64,000 nt of DNA. It comes from Planifilum fimeticola (lineage in GTDB: Bacteria; Bacillota; Bacilli; Thermoactinomycetales; DSM-44946). The DNA lies in the NCBI RefSeq assembly GCF_003001905.1, contig NZ_PVNE01000007.1, positions 1-64,000 of the forward strand, in the 5' to 3' direction. Position 1 is the first letter of the stretch, and each line of letters begins with the position of its first letter. The notes below the pieces were generated by a model that was not told where the DNA came from, made no database searches, and saw only the letters and a program-made list of their open reading frames with translations. The position numbers and the translations under genes were made by a program. Positions 18,259-26,653 of this stretch are shown one piece after another.

Positions 18259-18322
18259 CGGGACGCGATTTTTCGCCTCCGCTCCATTGGATAAGGGGGC
18301 TCCCGGCGAAAAATCGGTCCCG
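18259..18322 (+). repeat. 64-nt palindromic intergenic element, copy A
   Basis: CGGGAC (18259-18264) pairs with GTCCCG (18317-18322), and CGATTTTTCGCC (18266-18277) pairs with GGCGAAAAATCG (18305-18316) around a 27-nt loop. A 65-nt element of the same plan lies in opposite orientation at 36708-36772, and the loops are also similar. The rest of 18200-18642 shows no gene. Confidence 0.75.
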
Positions 18323-18559
18323 CCCAACGCGTTCTCTTGATCCTCGGAGGACATTTCCCCTCTTCTTTTTCTTTTTTCTCACAAACTAGCTTCATGATGG
18401 ATGCCTGGACTTTTCCCGGTGAGTTTTCACCGATCATCCCATTTCTTTGATGATCCGGACAATTCCCTGTTCGGTTCTCCCCGCCACCCCAACCTTCTTT
18501 GAGGCAATCCGCCAGAACGCCTCCCCGCATCCCTTTTCAGCCGCATATCCTCCCTCTTG

Positions 18560-18612
18560 TTTAAATATTTTCTAATATTTACTATAATTAAATTGATCAG
18601 AAAAACCTGATC
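18560..18612 (+). promoter_or_regulatory. Putative mannosidase promoter with dyad at the start site
   Basis: TTTAAA (18560-18565) and TATAAT (18583-18588) are 17 bp apart in an AT-rich block. Immediately after lies GATCAG (18595-18600) AAAAAC CTGATC (18607-18612), a dyad over the expected start site. The -35 match is weak. Confidence 0.45.
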
Positions 18613-18642
18613 GGCCAATCACTCCGGCGGGAGGGATACGGA

Positions 18643-21600
18643 TTGCGAAAAATCCGGATTTCGCTGATTGCAAGCCTTTTGCTGTTCGGCCTGTGTGCCC
18701 AACCGTTTGCTCTGGCGGCTGAAACGCCTAAGTCGGGAAGGGGCAAGGAACCCGTCGATTACGTCGATCCCTTCATCGGAACCGACATCTATTCCGAGGA
18801 AGGGGCGATGGGGGAAGCCAACACCTTCCCCGGAGCGGCCCTGCCCCACGGGATGGTCCAGCTGAGCCCGGACACGGGGCGCCACATCGCGGGCTACATG
18901 TACAGGGACAAGCATATCGAGGGGTTCAGCTACACCCACTTGAGCGGAACCGGTTGTTGGGGGCTGGGCAGTTTTTTGACCATGCCCATGACGGGCGAGT
19001 TGAAAACCACGGAATCCGGCTACCGGTCCGCCTTCCGACACGAAACCGAAACGGCGACCCCGGGCTACTACGCGGTGACCTTGGACGACTACGGAATCCG
19101 GGCCGAGGTGACCGCCACGACCCGAACGGGGTTCTCGCGATTCACGTTCCCGGAAAGTGAAAACAGCCGCATTCTCTTCGACGTCTCCCACACCCTCGAA
19201 GACGAGCCGGTATCCGGAGGGGAAGTCCGGATCCTGAACAATACCACCCTTGTCGGATCCCAGGTGAATCCGAAACCCTTCTGCGGAGGGCAAACGCCCT
19301 ACACCGTCTATTTCGCCGCCAAGTTTTCCAAGCCGTTCAAATCCTACGGAACCTGGAACGGCCGGCAGGTGAGCGAGGGCTCCAATTTCGCCTCCGGAAA
19401 CGATATCGGAGCCTTTGTCAATTACTCCACCCGCCAGGGAGAACGGATTCTCGTCAAGGTCGGGATTTCCTACGTGAGCGAAGAACAGGCGATGAAAAAC
19501 CTGAATGCGGAAGTTCCTCACTGGAACTTCGGCAAGGTGCGGGCCGATGCCCGGAATATCTGGAATCAGAAACTCGGAACCATCGAAGTGCGCGACGAAA
19601 ACGAAGAGAACAAAGTCAAGTTTTACACCGGGCTGTATCATGCGCTGCTCGGGCCTTACACCTTTTCGGACGTCGACGGCAAATACATGGGGTTTGACAA
19701 CAAAGTTCACACGGCCAAAGGCTACACCCAGTACCACACCTTTTCTCTCTGGGATACCTTTCGGGCCGCCCATCCGCTGTACAACCTGGTCGAACCGGAA
19801 GAGCAGAATGACTTCATCAAATCCCTGCTGGCCAATTATGAAGAAGGCGGGTGGCTGCCGCGGTGGCCGATGGTCAACCGCTATACAAACTGCATGATCT
19901 CGGACCACGCCGTCTCCGTCATCGCCGAATCGATCATGAAGGATATCGGCGACTTCGACCGCCAAAAGGCGTATGAGGCCATCCTCAAAGGAGCGACGCA
20001 ACTGCCTCCCCCGGAACACGATTTCAACGGACGGTCAGGGCTGAAGGAATATGAACGGTACGGCTATATCCCCTACGACACGGACTGGGGAGGCTGGGGA
20101 TCCGTATCCACCACCCTGGAGGACGCCTATGTGGACTGGACCATCGCCCAGGTCGCGAAAAAATTGGGCAAGGAGAAAGATTACCGGCGGTTTGTAGAGC
20201 GGGCTTTCCACTACAAGAATCTGTACGATCCCGAGACGGGATTCATGCGCCCCCGAAAGGCGGACGGAGACTGGAGGGAACCCTTTGATCCGAGGGAATG
20301 GAACGAATTTGTGGAAGGAAACTCCTGGTCCTACACCTTTTTCGTCCCCCACGACGTGCGCGGGTTGATGCAGCTGATGGGCAGGGACACCTTCCGGAAG
20401 CGCCTGGACCACATCTTTTCCGCCTTCATCTATCCCGCCTGGAACGAAAAGTTCTCCCAATACTGGCACGGCAACGAACCGGACCAGCATTACGCCTACC
20501 TGTTCAACTACGCGGGCCAGCCTTGGAAAACCCAAAAGTACACCCGAAAAATCATGGATGAACTCTACGGAACCGGCCCCAACGGCATTCCCGGCAACGA
20601 GGACGTGGGGCAGCTTTCAGCCTGGTTTGTCCTGAGCGCCATGGGATTCTACCCGGTGGCCCCGGCCCAGGCGACGTATCAGATCGGCAGCCCCCTTTTC
20701 GACGAAGTGATCATCCACCTGCCCGAATATCATTACGGAGGAAAGGACTTTGTGATCAAGCGGCTGGGGCATGAAGACGGTCCCTACATCCAAACCGCCC
20801 GCTTGAACGGCAAGCCCCTCCGAGGTCCGTGGTTCCGTCACCAAGACCTGGCGGACGGCGGAAGCCTCACCTTTGTGATGGGGCCGAAACCGAACAAAAA
20901 GTGGGGATCCGATCCGAAAGACGCCCCGCCTTCCATGACTGCGGAAAATCCATCCTTTGTCTACACCTCGCTGGAGGTGTCAAAAACGGAAGCGGAAGCC
21001 CATGAACCCTTCCAGGTGAAGGTTCGGGTGAAAAACCGGGGCGGGATCGGCGTCAAGGAAATTCCGCTCTATGTGGACGGAAAACGGGTCCAGTCGAAAA
21101 AGGCGGTGATCGGACCGGACAGCAGCGAAACGGTGGTCTTCACACTGCGGTTGTACCATCCGGGCAAACATGAGATCACCATCGACTCCTCCTCCCTCAG
21201 GCGGGAGGTGACCATCGCGCCGAAGCCCGCCGCCTTCGAATACAGCGATCTGAAGGTGGACCACGACGGGAAGTCGGACCATGTAACCGCCGAAGCGAAG
21301 GTGCAAAACATCGGAAGCTATGAAAAAACCCAGGATGTGGATCTGATCGTGGACGGACAGAAGGCGCAGTCCCGGCCGATCACCCTCGGTCCCGGCGAGA
21401 CCCGAACCGTGGTTTTCCATCACACCTTCGACAACAACGGTGAATTCCAAATCCGGATCGGGGACACCCCGCCCCGAAAGGTGGGCATTCCCGGCGTGAT
21501 CGGGCTGCTGAAACCGGTGTTGTCCCTCCGCTTCGACGAACCGGACGGAGACATCGCCAGGGATGATTCCGGCTTCGGCCACGACGGAACCCTGAAGGGG

Positions 21601-22512
21601 AACCCCGAACGGGTGCCCGGCCGGCACGGGCAGGCACTCCGATTGGACGGCGATGACTGGGTGGAGGTTCCCCACAGCGACCGCTTAAACGCCTCCGACG
21701 AACTGACGCTGATGGCATGGGTCCAACTGGAAAACCCCGCGGCGGACCAGAAAATCGTCGGAAAAACATCGATCGGCAACGGATATGTCCTGGGCGTGCA
21801 AAACAACGGTCTCTATCCGGAGGTCTGGGATGCGGACAGCTCCCGGCATACGTTTACGAAAGGATCCATCCCCGCGGGTGAATGGGTGCACCTGGCGGTA
21901 ACCTGGGAAAAGGGCGGGGAGATGATCGGGTATATCAACGGGGAGCCGATTGAGCGGGTTCCCACCGGTGACCATCCGATCGCTCCGAACAACTATCCCC
22001 TGCGCATCGGCATCAGTCCCTGGGACTCGAACAGTTTTCCGGTGAGGGGGATGATCGACGAGGTTCAAATCTTTCAAAAGGCCCTCAGCCAAGAAGCGGT
22101 TCAAGATTTGTACCGGAACAACCGATTCACCGGGGAACACTCCCACACCACCGAATGGCGGGATCTGCAAAAGCCGACGTCACTGAAAGAACTTCAGGCG
22201 GTGGCGGATGTCGGAGAAAGGGAGTCGGTGACGGCCATCGTGCAGGTGTCCGAGGACGGAAACCGCGTGCTGGACGAAATCGAGTTCCGCCTGGAAAGCG
22301 GGAGCAAATCGTACGATCTGAGCAGCCTTCATCCGGCGCGGTATGTGCGGATCAAGACCGTGCTGGAAGGGGAGAGTCCTTTCCTGGATGATTATCGCAT
22401 TACCGGAGACGGGATTTCGGAGGAATGGAAAACGTATACGCACTGGAAGGAGGGAACCTGGACGCCGTCCGTCGACCCCACCTACGTGAAAATTCCCCCT
22501 AAAAACCAATAA
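18643..22512 (+). CDS. Secreted GH92 alpha-mannosidase with CARDB and LamG modules
   Basis: This 1289-aa enzyme should remove alpha-linked mannose from glycans outside the cell. A signal peptide (about 1-25, ending ALA) precedes the GH92 catalytic part (about 38-760), which starts VDYVDPFIGT as the family does. Visible active-site regions are EGNSWSYTFFVPHD (acid glutamate) and GNEDVGQLSAWFVLSAMGFY (base aspartate). Two CARDB-like beta modules follow (about 770-960), then a LamG/concanavalin-like module (about 965-1165, starting LSLRFDEPDGD and ending VRGMIDEVQIF). A last beta-rich piece, about 1180-1289, may bind carbohydrate. The TTG start has GGGAGG 8 nt upstream. Most GH92 enzymes are about 750 aa, so the tail is a large accessory addition. 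Linkage specificity is unknown. Confidence 0.93.
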   Translation: MRKIRISLIASLLLFGLCAQPFALAAETPKSGRGKEPVDYVDPFIGTDIYSEEGAMGEANTFPGAALPHGMVQLSPDTGRHIAGYMYRDKHIEGFSYTHLSGTGCWGLGSFLTMPMTGELKTTESGYRSAFRHETETATPGYYAVTLDDYGIRAEVTATTRTGFSRFTFPESENSRILFDVSHTLEDEPVSGGEVRILNNTTLVGSQVNPKPFCGGQTPYTVYFAAKFSKPFKSYGTWNGRQVSEGSNFASGNDIGAFVNYSTRQGERILVKVGISYVSEEQAMKNLNAEVPHWNFGKVRADARNIWNQKLGTIEVRDENEENKVKFYTGLYHALLGPYTFSDVDGKYMGFDNKVHTAKGYTQYHTFSLWDTFRAAHPLYNLVEPEEQNDFIKSLLANYEEGGWLPRWPMVNRYTNCMISDHAVSVIAESIMKDIGDFDRQKAYEAILKGATQLPPPEHDFNGRSGLKEYERYGYIPYDTDWGGWGSVSTTLEDAYVDWTIAQVAKKLGKEKDYRRFVERAFHYKNLYDPETGFMRPRKADGDWREPFDPREWNEFVEGNSWSYTFFVPHDVRGLMQLMGRDTFRKRLDHIFSAFIYPAWNEKFSQYWHGNEPDQHYAYLFNYAGQPWKTQKYTRKIMDELYGTGPNGIPGNEDVGQLSAWFVLSAMGFYPVAPAQATYQIGSPLFDEVIIHLPEYHYGGKDFVIKRLGHEDGPYIQTARLNGKPLRGPWFRHQDLADGGSLTFVMGPKPNKKWGSDPKDAPPSMTAENPSFVYTSLEVSKTEAEAHEPFQVKVRVKNRGGIGVKEIPLYVDGKRVQSKKAVIGPDSSETVVFTLRLYHPGKHEITIDSSSLRREVTIAPKPAAFEYSDLKVDHDGKSDHVTAEAKVQNIGSYEKTQDVDLIVDGQKAQSRPITLGPGETRTVVFHHTFDNNGEFQIRIGDTPPRKVGIPGVIGLLKPVLSLRFDEPDGDIARDDSGFGHDGTLKGNPERVPGRHGQALRLDGDDWVEVPHSDRLNASDELTLMAWVQLENPAADQKIVGKTSIGNGYVLGVQNNGLYPEVWDADSSRHTFTKGSIPAGEWVHLAVTWEKGGEMIGYINGEPIERVPTGDHPIAPNNYPLRIGISPWDSNSFPVRGMIDEVQIFQKALSQEAVQDLYRNNRFTGEHSHTTEWRDLQKPTSLKELQAVADVGERESVTAIVQVSEDGNRVLDEIEFRLESGSKSYDLSSLHPARYVRIKTVLEGESPFLDDYRITGDGISEEWKTYTHWKEGTWTPSVDPTYVKIPPKNQ

Positions 22513-22519
22513 ACATCGA

Positions 22520-22562
22520 GGGGGTGTGCCGCCTCGGATCATCGGCGGCACACCCCCTTCCC
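22520..22562 (+). terminator. Strong terminator after the mannosidase
   Basis: GGGGGTGTGCCGCC (22520-22533) and GGCGGCACACCCCC (22544-22557) form a perfect 14-bp stem, followed by TTCCCTTTT. It also lies at the 3' end of the convergent gene at 22589 and may serve both. Confidence 0.85.
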
Positions 22563-22588
22563 TTTTCCGAACCGCTGCAACGGAGTCC

Positions 22589-23443
22589 CTAAGCCTCTCG
22601 GACCAGCCGGTTGGTCAGCCGTCCCAGCCCGTCGATTTCGACGGTTACCTCGTCTCCGTCCTCCAGCCACACCCGCTTCTCCTCCGGGTACCCCATGATC
22701 ACGCCCTCCGGGGTGCCCGTCAAAATCACATCCCCGGGCCGAAGGGTCATGTATCGGGAAATGTAACTGACCAGTTCATCGCAGCGGAATATCATGTCGC
22801 CCGTGGTGGAATTCTGCCGGAGCTCCCCGTTCACATACGAACGGATGCCGAGGGCGTGGGGATCCTCCACCTCATCCCGGGTCACCAGATAGGGACCGAG
22901 CGGACAAAATCCGTCACAGCACTTCCCCAGCAACCATTGGTTGGTTCGAAACTGCAGGTCCCGGGCGGACAGGTCGTTGGCCGCGCAATAACCGAAAATG
23001 TAGTCCATGGCTTCTTCCCTCTTCACATGCCGGGCCGTCCTGCCGATCACGATGGCCAATTCCGCCTCGTAGTCCACCTGCCGGGCTTCGCGGGGAATCG
23101 GAACCGGCTCTCCGCTCCCGGCCAGGGCATTGTCAAATTTGTTGAAGAGAATCGGGTATTCGGGAATCGGCATGTTGGACTCTTCCGCGTGCTTTCGGTA
23201 ATTGAGGCCGATGCAAAGGATCTTTTCCGGACGCGGCACGCAGGGGCCCAGGGTCAACTCCTTCTCGGGCAAAAGCTGCGTCCCGGCCCGGAGAGCCCGT
23301 TCCACCTCGGCGGCCAGCTCCCTGAGCGCCGTTTCCCCTCTTTCCGCGATGGACTCTATGGAATCCGGGATCCCCAGAACGCCCCGTTCCGTCTTGACAC
23401 CCGTCTTCCAACCCTTCTCCGTTCGAAACGTCAACAGCTTCAT
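22589..23443 (-). CDS. Fumarylacetoacetate hydrolase family protein
   Basis: This 284-aa protein has the FAH fold of acylpyruvases, HHDD isomerases and related enzymes that cut or rearrange beta-diketo or dienoic acids. Seen are KILCIGLNYRKHAEES, the metal glutamates in VDYEAELAIVIG, GYCAANDLSARDLQF and RPGDVILTGTPEGVIMG. The ATG at 23443 has GGGAGGTG 8 nt upstream. It is followed by the mannosidase terminator and preceded by 220 bp without a gene. It could supply a missing hydratase/isomerase of the homoprotocatechuate pathway (36792-43210), but nothing links it directly. Confidence 0.88.
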   Translation of the reverse strand: MKLLTFRTEKGWKTGVKTERGVLGIPDSIESIAERGETALRELAAEVERALRAGTQLLPEKELTLGPCVPRPEKILCIGLNYRKHAEESNMPIPEYPILFNKFDNALAGSGEPVPIPREARQVDYEAELAIVIGRTARHVKREEAMDYIFGYCAANDLSARDLQFRTNQWLLGKCCDGFCPLGPYLVTRDEVEDPHALGIRSYVNGELRQNSTTGDMIFRCDELVSYISRYMTLRPGDVILTGTPEGVIMGYPEEKRVWLEDGDEVTVEIDGLGRLTNRLVREA

Positions 23444-23665
23444 GTTGTCTGCACCTCCCTCAAGCCCCGTATTTTTCAACAATTCGGGAAGTATCCTCTT
23501 CCTTCCTTCCTCACAATAAAACTCTCGGCTCCCTTGGCTTGCGTTCACGCTGATTCCGATCTTCACGGCAAACGTGAGAATCCCCCTGTCAGGAGGCGGA
23601 AAGCCGGACACCCAGGAATCGGAGTGCCGCCCATAAAGTTTCAGACACTCCGCGTCCGCACTCCC

Positions 23666-24535
23666 TCATCCACTTTCAAGACGAAGCGTGCCTTGGATGC
23701 ACGTCACCGCGTGCCCGCCCAGCAAGATCGTCCCGTCGTCCCGGAACCGCACTTCTACCCGACCGTCACGGCCCACACAGCGGCCCTGGCTCGCAACGTA
23801 AGCCGGTTCCTCAATCAGCCGGAATTGCCTCACGAGCGCCGCCACACAGCCGTTGCCGCTGCCGCATACCGGATCTTCCGGCACGCCTTCGATCGGGGCG
23901 AAGGAACGCACTTCGATCTGCGGCCGTGCGCCTGCAGGCGCCAAGCCGAACACGGTCACGCCGGAAACACCGGGCGGAGTCAACGCGGCAATCCGGGACA
24001 TATCGGGCACAAGGCGCCGCACCTCCTCCGCATCGGACAACTGCAACGTCATCCACGCCACCCCGACGTCGACGGTCGCCCTCGCCCGTACGCTCTGCAT
24101 GGGGACACCCAGCGCTTTGGCAACCTCGGCCAGCTCCCCGGCCGGGATGTCCCGCAGAGCGGGTTTCGGCAGCGTGAGAAACAAGCGGTCCCCGTCGATG
24201 TCGATGGAAACCAACCCCTTGCCGCACTCCTGCACCAAGCGTCCCTCGGTCTTGGGCTTCAATCCGTTCCGCAACACGGCGTAAGCCGATCCGATGGTCG
24301 GGTGGCCGGCAAACAGCAGCTCATTCCGGGGCGTAAAAATGCGCAGCCGATAGTCCGCCCGGGGATCCGTCGGCTGACAGACGAAGGTGGTTTCAGACAA
24401 GTTGGTCCAGTTGGCGATGGCCTGCATCCGTTCCTTGGGCAGACCGTTGCCGTCGAGCACGACCGCAACCGGATTTCCCTTGAACGGTACGGCCGAAAAC
24501 ACATCGACTTGTTGGAAAGGGACTGAATGTTTCAT
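23666..24535 (-). CDS. PhzF-family isomerase/epimerase
   Basis: This 289-aa protein belongs to the PhzF family (diaminopimelate-epimerase fold). It begins VDVFSAVPFKGNPVAVVLDG, has the family glutamate Glu48 in NLSETTFV, then FTPRNELLFAGHPTIGSA and EDPVCGSGNGCVAALV. PhzF of phenazine makers isomerises a dihydroxybenzoate; most family members have unknown substrates. GGAGG lies 9 nt before the ATG. It stands alone, with no phenazine genes in the window. Confidence 0.88.
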   Translation of the reverse strand: MKHSVPFQQVDVFSAVPFKGNPVAVVLDGNGLPKERMQAIANWTNLSETTFVCQPTDPRADYRLRIFTPRNELLFAGHPTIGSAYAVLRNGLKPKTEGRLVQECGKGLVSIDIDGDRLFLTLPKPALRDIPAGELAEVAKALGVPMQSVRARATVDVGVAWMTLQLSDAEEVRRLVPDMSRIAALTPPGVSGVTVFGLAPAGARPQIEVRSFAPIEGVPEDPVCGSGNGCVAALVRQFRLIEEPAYVASQGRCVGRDGRVEVRFRDDGTILLGGHAVTCIQGTLRLESG

Positions 24536-24701
24536 TTCGCAGGACCTCCAACATGCGAATGATCTTGTTCCGGATGATCCCTCCTCCGGATTGCAGGCCT
24601 TTCCGTCACCACGAACGGGAGTTCACCGCCGCGCGCTGCCATAGTGGCTTGAATCCGGATGCGCAGCGGATATGGCCGCTTCCCAAAAAGCAAACATCCC
24701 G

Positions 24702-25436
24702 TTATTTCCACGCAGCCAGAACCGCTTCATCGAAGGACCTCCAAAGGATCTCCGCGGAGGAGAACCCGGCGTTGGAGATGTGCTGAATGTGCCAGGAAGC
24801 GGGCGGCATAAACTCATGGGTTTTCCGCCGACCGAAGCGCCTCTCCCGCTCGGCCAGGGCTTCCTCCATCACTTCTTCCTTCGAGATCGCCTCCCACCAT
24901 CCTTCCCAATCGTCCCGATCCGCGGATGCCTCAAACCATTCGTCGTACAGACGCCTGCCCGCATCGGAGAAAACCCGGTTCTCCAGGGGCATGTGGTCCG
25001 CATTGACAAAAATCCCGCCGGGCCGAAGAAGAGCCGCCACATCCCGGTAAACCCGAAGGAGAACGGATTCCTCCAGCCAGTGAAGCGCCGTGGCGGTGAC
25101 GACGGCATCAAAGGATTCCGGTTCCAGATCCGCCGCCCAATCCGGATCGCGCAGATCCCGCTCCATCCACCTCACCCGTTCATCCCCCCCAAAGGCGCCC
25201 CGAGCGATTTTCAGCAGGACGGGATCGATGTCCACCCCCACCACCTGAAGTTCCGGAATCCCTTTCAAAAGGCGTTCGGTCACCGAACCGCAACCGCAGG
25301 CGAGATCCAACGCCCTTCCCCTGCCCCGGACCCCCTCTGCCACGCATTGAACCATCGCATTAAAACTCTGTTCCCTGAAGGGGAGATACCGCTCTTGCTG
25401 CCGGTCCCATCTCCGCAGCCAGAATTTCCAGTCCAT
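24702..25436 (-). CDS. SAM-dependent class I methyltransferase
   Basis: This 244-aa protein has the SAM-binding motif I LDLACGCGSVTERLL near residue 45, the acidic VGVDIDPVLL at the end of strand 2, DAVVTATALHWLEE (motif post-II) and LLRPGGIFVNADH. The ATG at 25436 has AGGAGG 7 nt upstream. It is divergent from the LysR gene at 25555, which may control it. The substrate is unknown. Confidence 0.87.
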   Translation of the reverse strand: MDWKFWLRRWDRQQERYLPFREQSFNAMVQCVAEGVRGRGRALDLACGCGSVTERLLKGIPELQVVGVDIDPVLLKIARGAFGGDERVRWMERDLRDPDWAADLEPESFDAVVTATALHWLEESVLLRVYRDVAALLRPGGIFVNADHMPLENRVFSDAGRRLYDEWFEASADRDDWEGWWEAISKEEVMEEALAERERRFGRRKTHEFMPPASWHIQHISNAGFSSAEILWRSFDEAVLAAWK

Positions 25437-25511
25437 GAGGATCCCTCCTGTCGCGTTTCCCGTCCCCTCCAGCTTACGGCAGGTCATTCTATTTGTTAAA
25501 CGAATAAAATA

Positions 25512-25524
25512 GATAGTTTCTATC
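25512..25524. promoter_or_regulatory. Dyad in the methyltransferase/LysR divergent promoter region
   Basis: GATAG-TTT-CTATC is a perfect dyad of the T-N11-A kind that LysR proteins bind. It lies in a 118-bp AT-rich divergent intergenic region; a further TCTATTT/AAATAGA pair lies to its left. Confidence 0.4.
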
Positions 25525-25554
25525 GATTTATTAAATAGATAAAGGGGCGACATC

Positions 25555-26439
25555 ATGGAAATCAACCAGTTGGAAGCTTTCCTGCAGGTGGCCAGGACCA
25601 AGAGTTTCACCCGCGCCGCGGAGTCTCTCCATCTCGTCCAGTCCACGGTCACCACCCGCATTCAGATGTTGGAGAAAGCCCTGGGAAAACCGCTGTTCAG
25701 ACGGACCAGCCGGTACATCGAGCTCACCCCCGCGGGCAAACATCTCCTCCCTTACGCCCGGCGGATCATCGATCTGAAACGGGAGGGCGAAAAGGCGCTG
25801 ATGATGGAAGGGGTGGCCGAGGAACAGCTCTTTGTCGGCAGCCCCCATTCCCTGTGGGATTACATCCTGTTTCCCGCGGTGAAAAAGTTCCGGAGGAAAC
25901 ACCCGGAGATCGCCCTCCGGCTCATCACCGGCCATTCCGACGAAATCACGGAAAAGCTGCTCGGCGGGCTGGCGGACGCGGGCATCCTTTACATTCCTTC
26001 GTACCACCCGGGGCTGGAAGTAATCCCCCTCCGCGAAGAATCCCTCTGTCTGACGGGTCCCACGGATTTTCCCCTGGAAAAGGAAGTGCTTACCCCCGAA
26101 GCTCTTCGGGCGCTCCCCTTCATTCATCTCAGCTGGGGCACGGAATTCGAACAGTGGTTCAGAGCCGTCTTCGGCCGCCACTTCCTGCCCTCCGTCGAGG
26201 TGGATCACATGTCCCTGCTCCTGCGGTGGATGCTGACCGGGGAAGGTGTCGGATTCCTGCTCAAAAGCATCGCCGAAGGGATGGCCGCCGCCGGGGAACT
26301 GAAGGTACTCCCCTTTCGCTCCGATCCCCCCCTACCCGGAATTCCCGTCTACCTGGTCCTTCCCAAGCGGAAAAGGAGTTCCGGCGGACTGGACGCCCTG
26401 GTCAACCATCTCCTTTATTTCTTAAACAAGGCGCAATAG
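25555..26439 (+). CDS. LysR-family transcriptional regulator
   Basis: This 294-aa regulator has an N-terminal winged helix (MEINQLEAFLQVARTKSFTR, then LHLVQSTVTTRIQMLEKALG) and a C-terminal LysR_substrate domain (about 88-290). AAGGGG lies 7 nt before the ATG. It is divergent from the methyltransferase gene, and LysR proteins usually control the divergent neighbour. The inducer is unknown. Confidence 0.92.
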   Translation: MEINQLEAFLQVARTKSFTRAAESLHLVQSTVTTRIQMLEKALGKPLFRRTSRYIELTPAGKHLLPYARRIIDLKREGEKALMMEGVAEEQLFVGSPHSLWDYILFPAVKKFRRKHPEIALRLITGHSDEITEKLLGGLADAGILYIPSYHPGLEVIPLREESLCLTGPTDFPLEKEVLTPEALRALPFIHLSWGTEFEQWFRAVFGRHFLPSVEVDHMSLLLRWMLTGEGVGFLLKSIAEGMAAAGELKVLPFRSDPPLPGIPVYLVLPKRKRSSGGLDALVNHLLYFLNKAQ

Positions 26440-26453
26440 TCAATTAATTTAGA

Positions 26454-26491
26454 TAACATTGATGCAACATTTAAACAATGATAATATTAAA
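26454..26491 (+). promoter_or_regulatory. Possible Pho box upstream of the alkaline phosphatase
   Basis: TAACA (26454), CAACA (26465), CAATG (26476) and TTAAA (26487) repeat with an exact 11-bp period, the spacing of PhoP boxes in Bacillus. The last two units match poorly. The surrounding 26440-26653 is AT-rich and has no gene. Confidence 0.35.
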
Positions 26492-26653
26492 TTAATGAAC
26501 GGTTGTTAATATTTAAGCAAGGGGGTGCTCTATCTTGTGATTTTGAGGGAAGGTTGGGTGAAACGCTTCCGAATCGATTAAAAGATCCGAAATGAAGCCT
26601 TTCCCAAGAAAACCGCTCCTGGCAACGACCATTTTCCTCGGGAGGGAGAAGCC

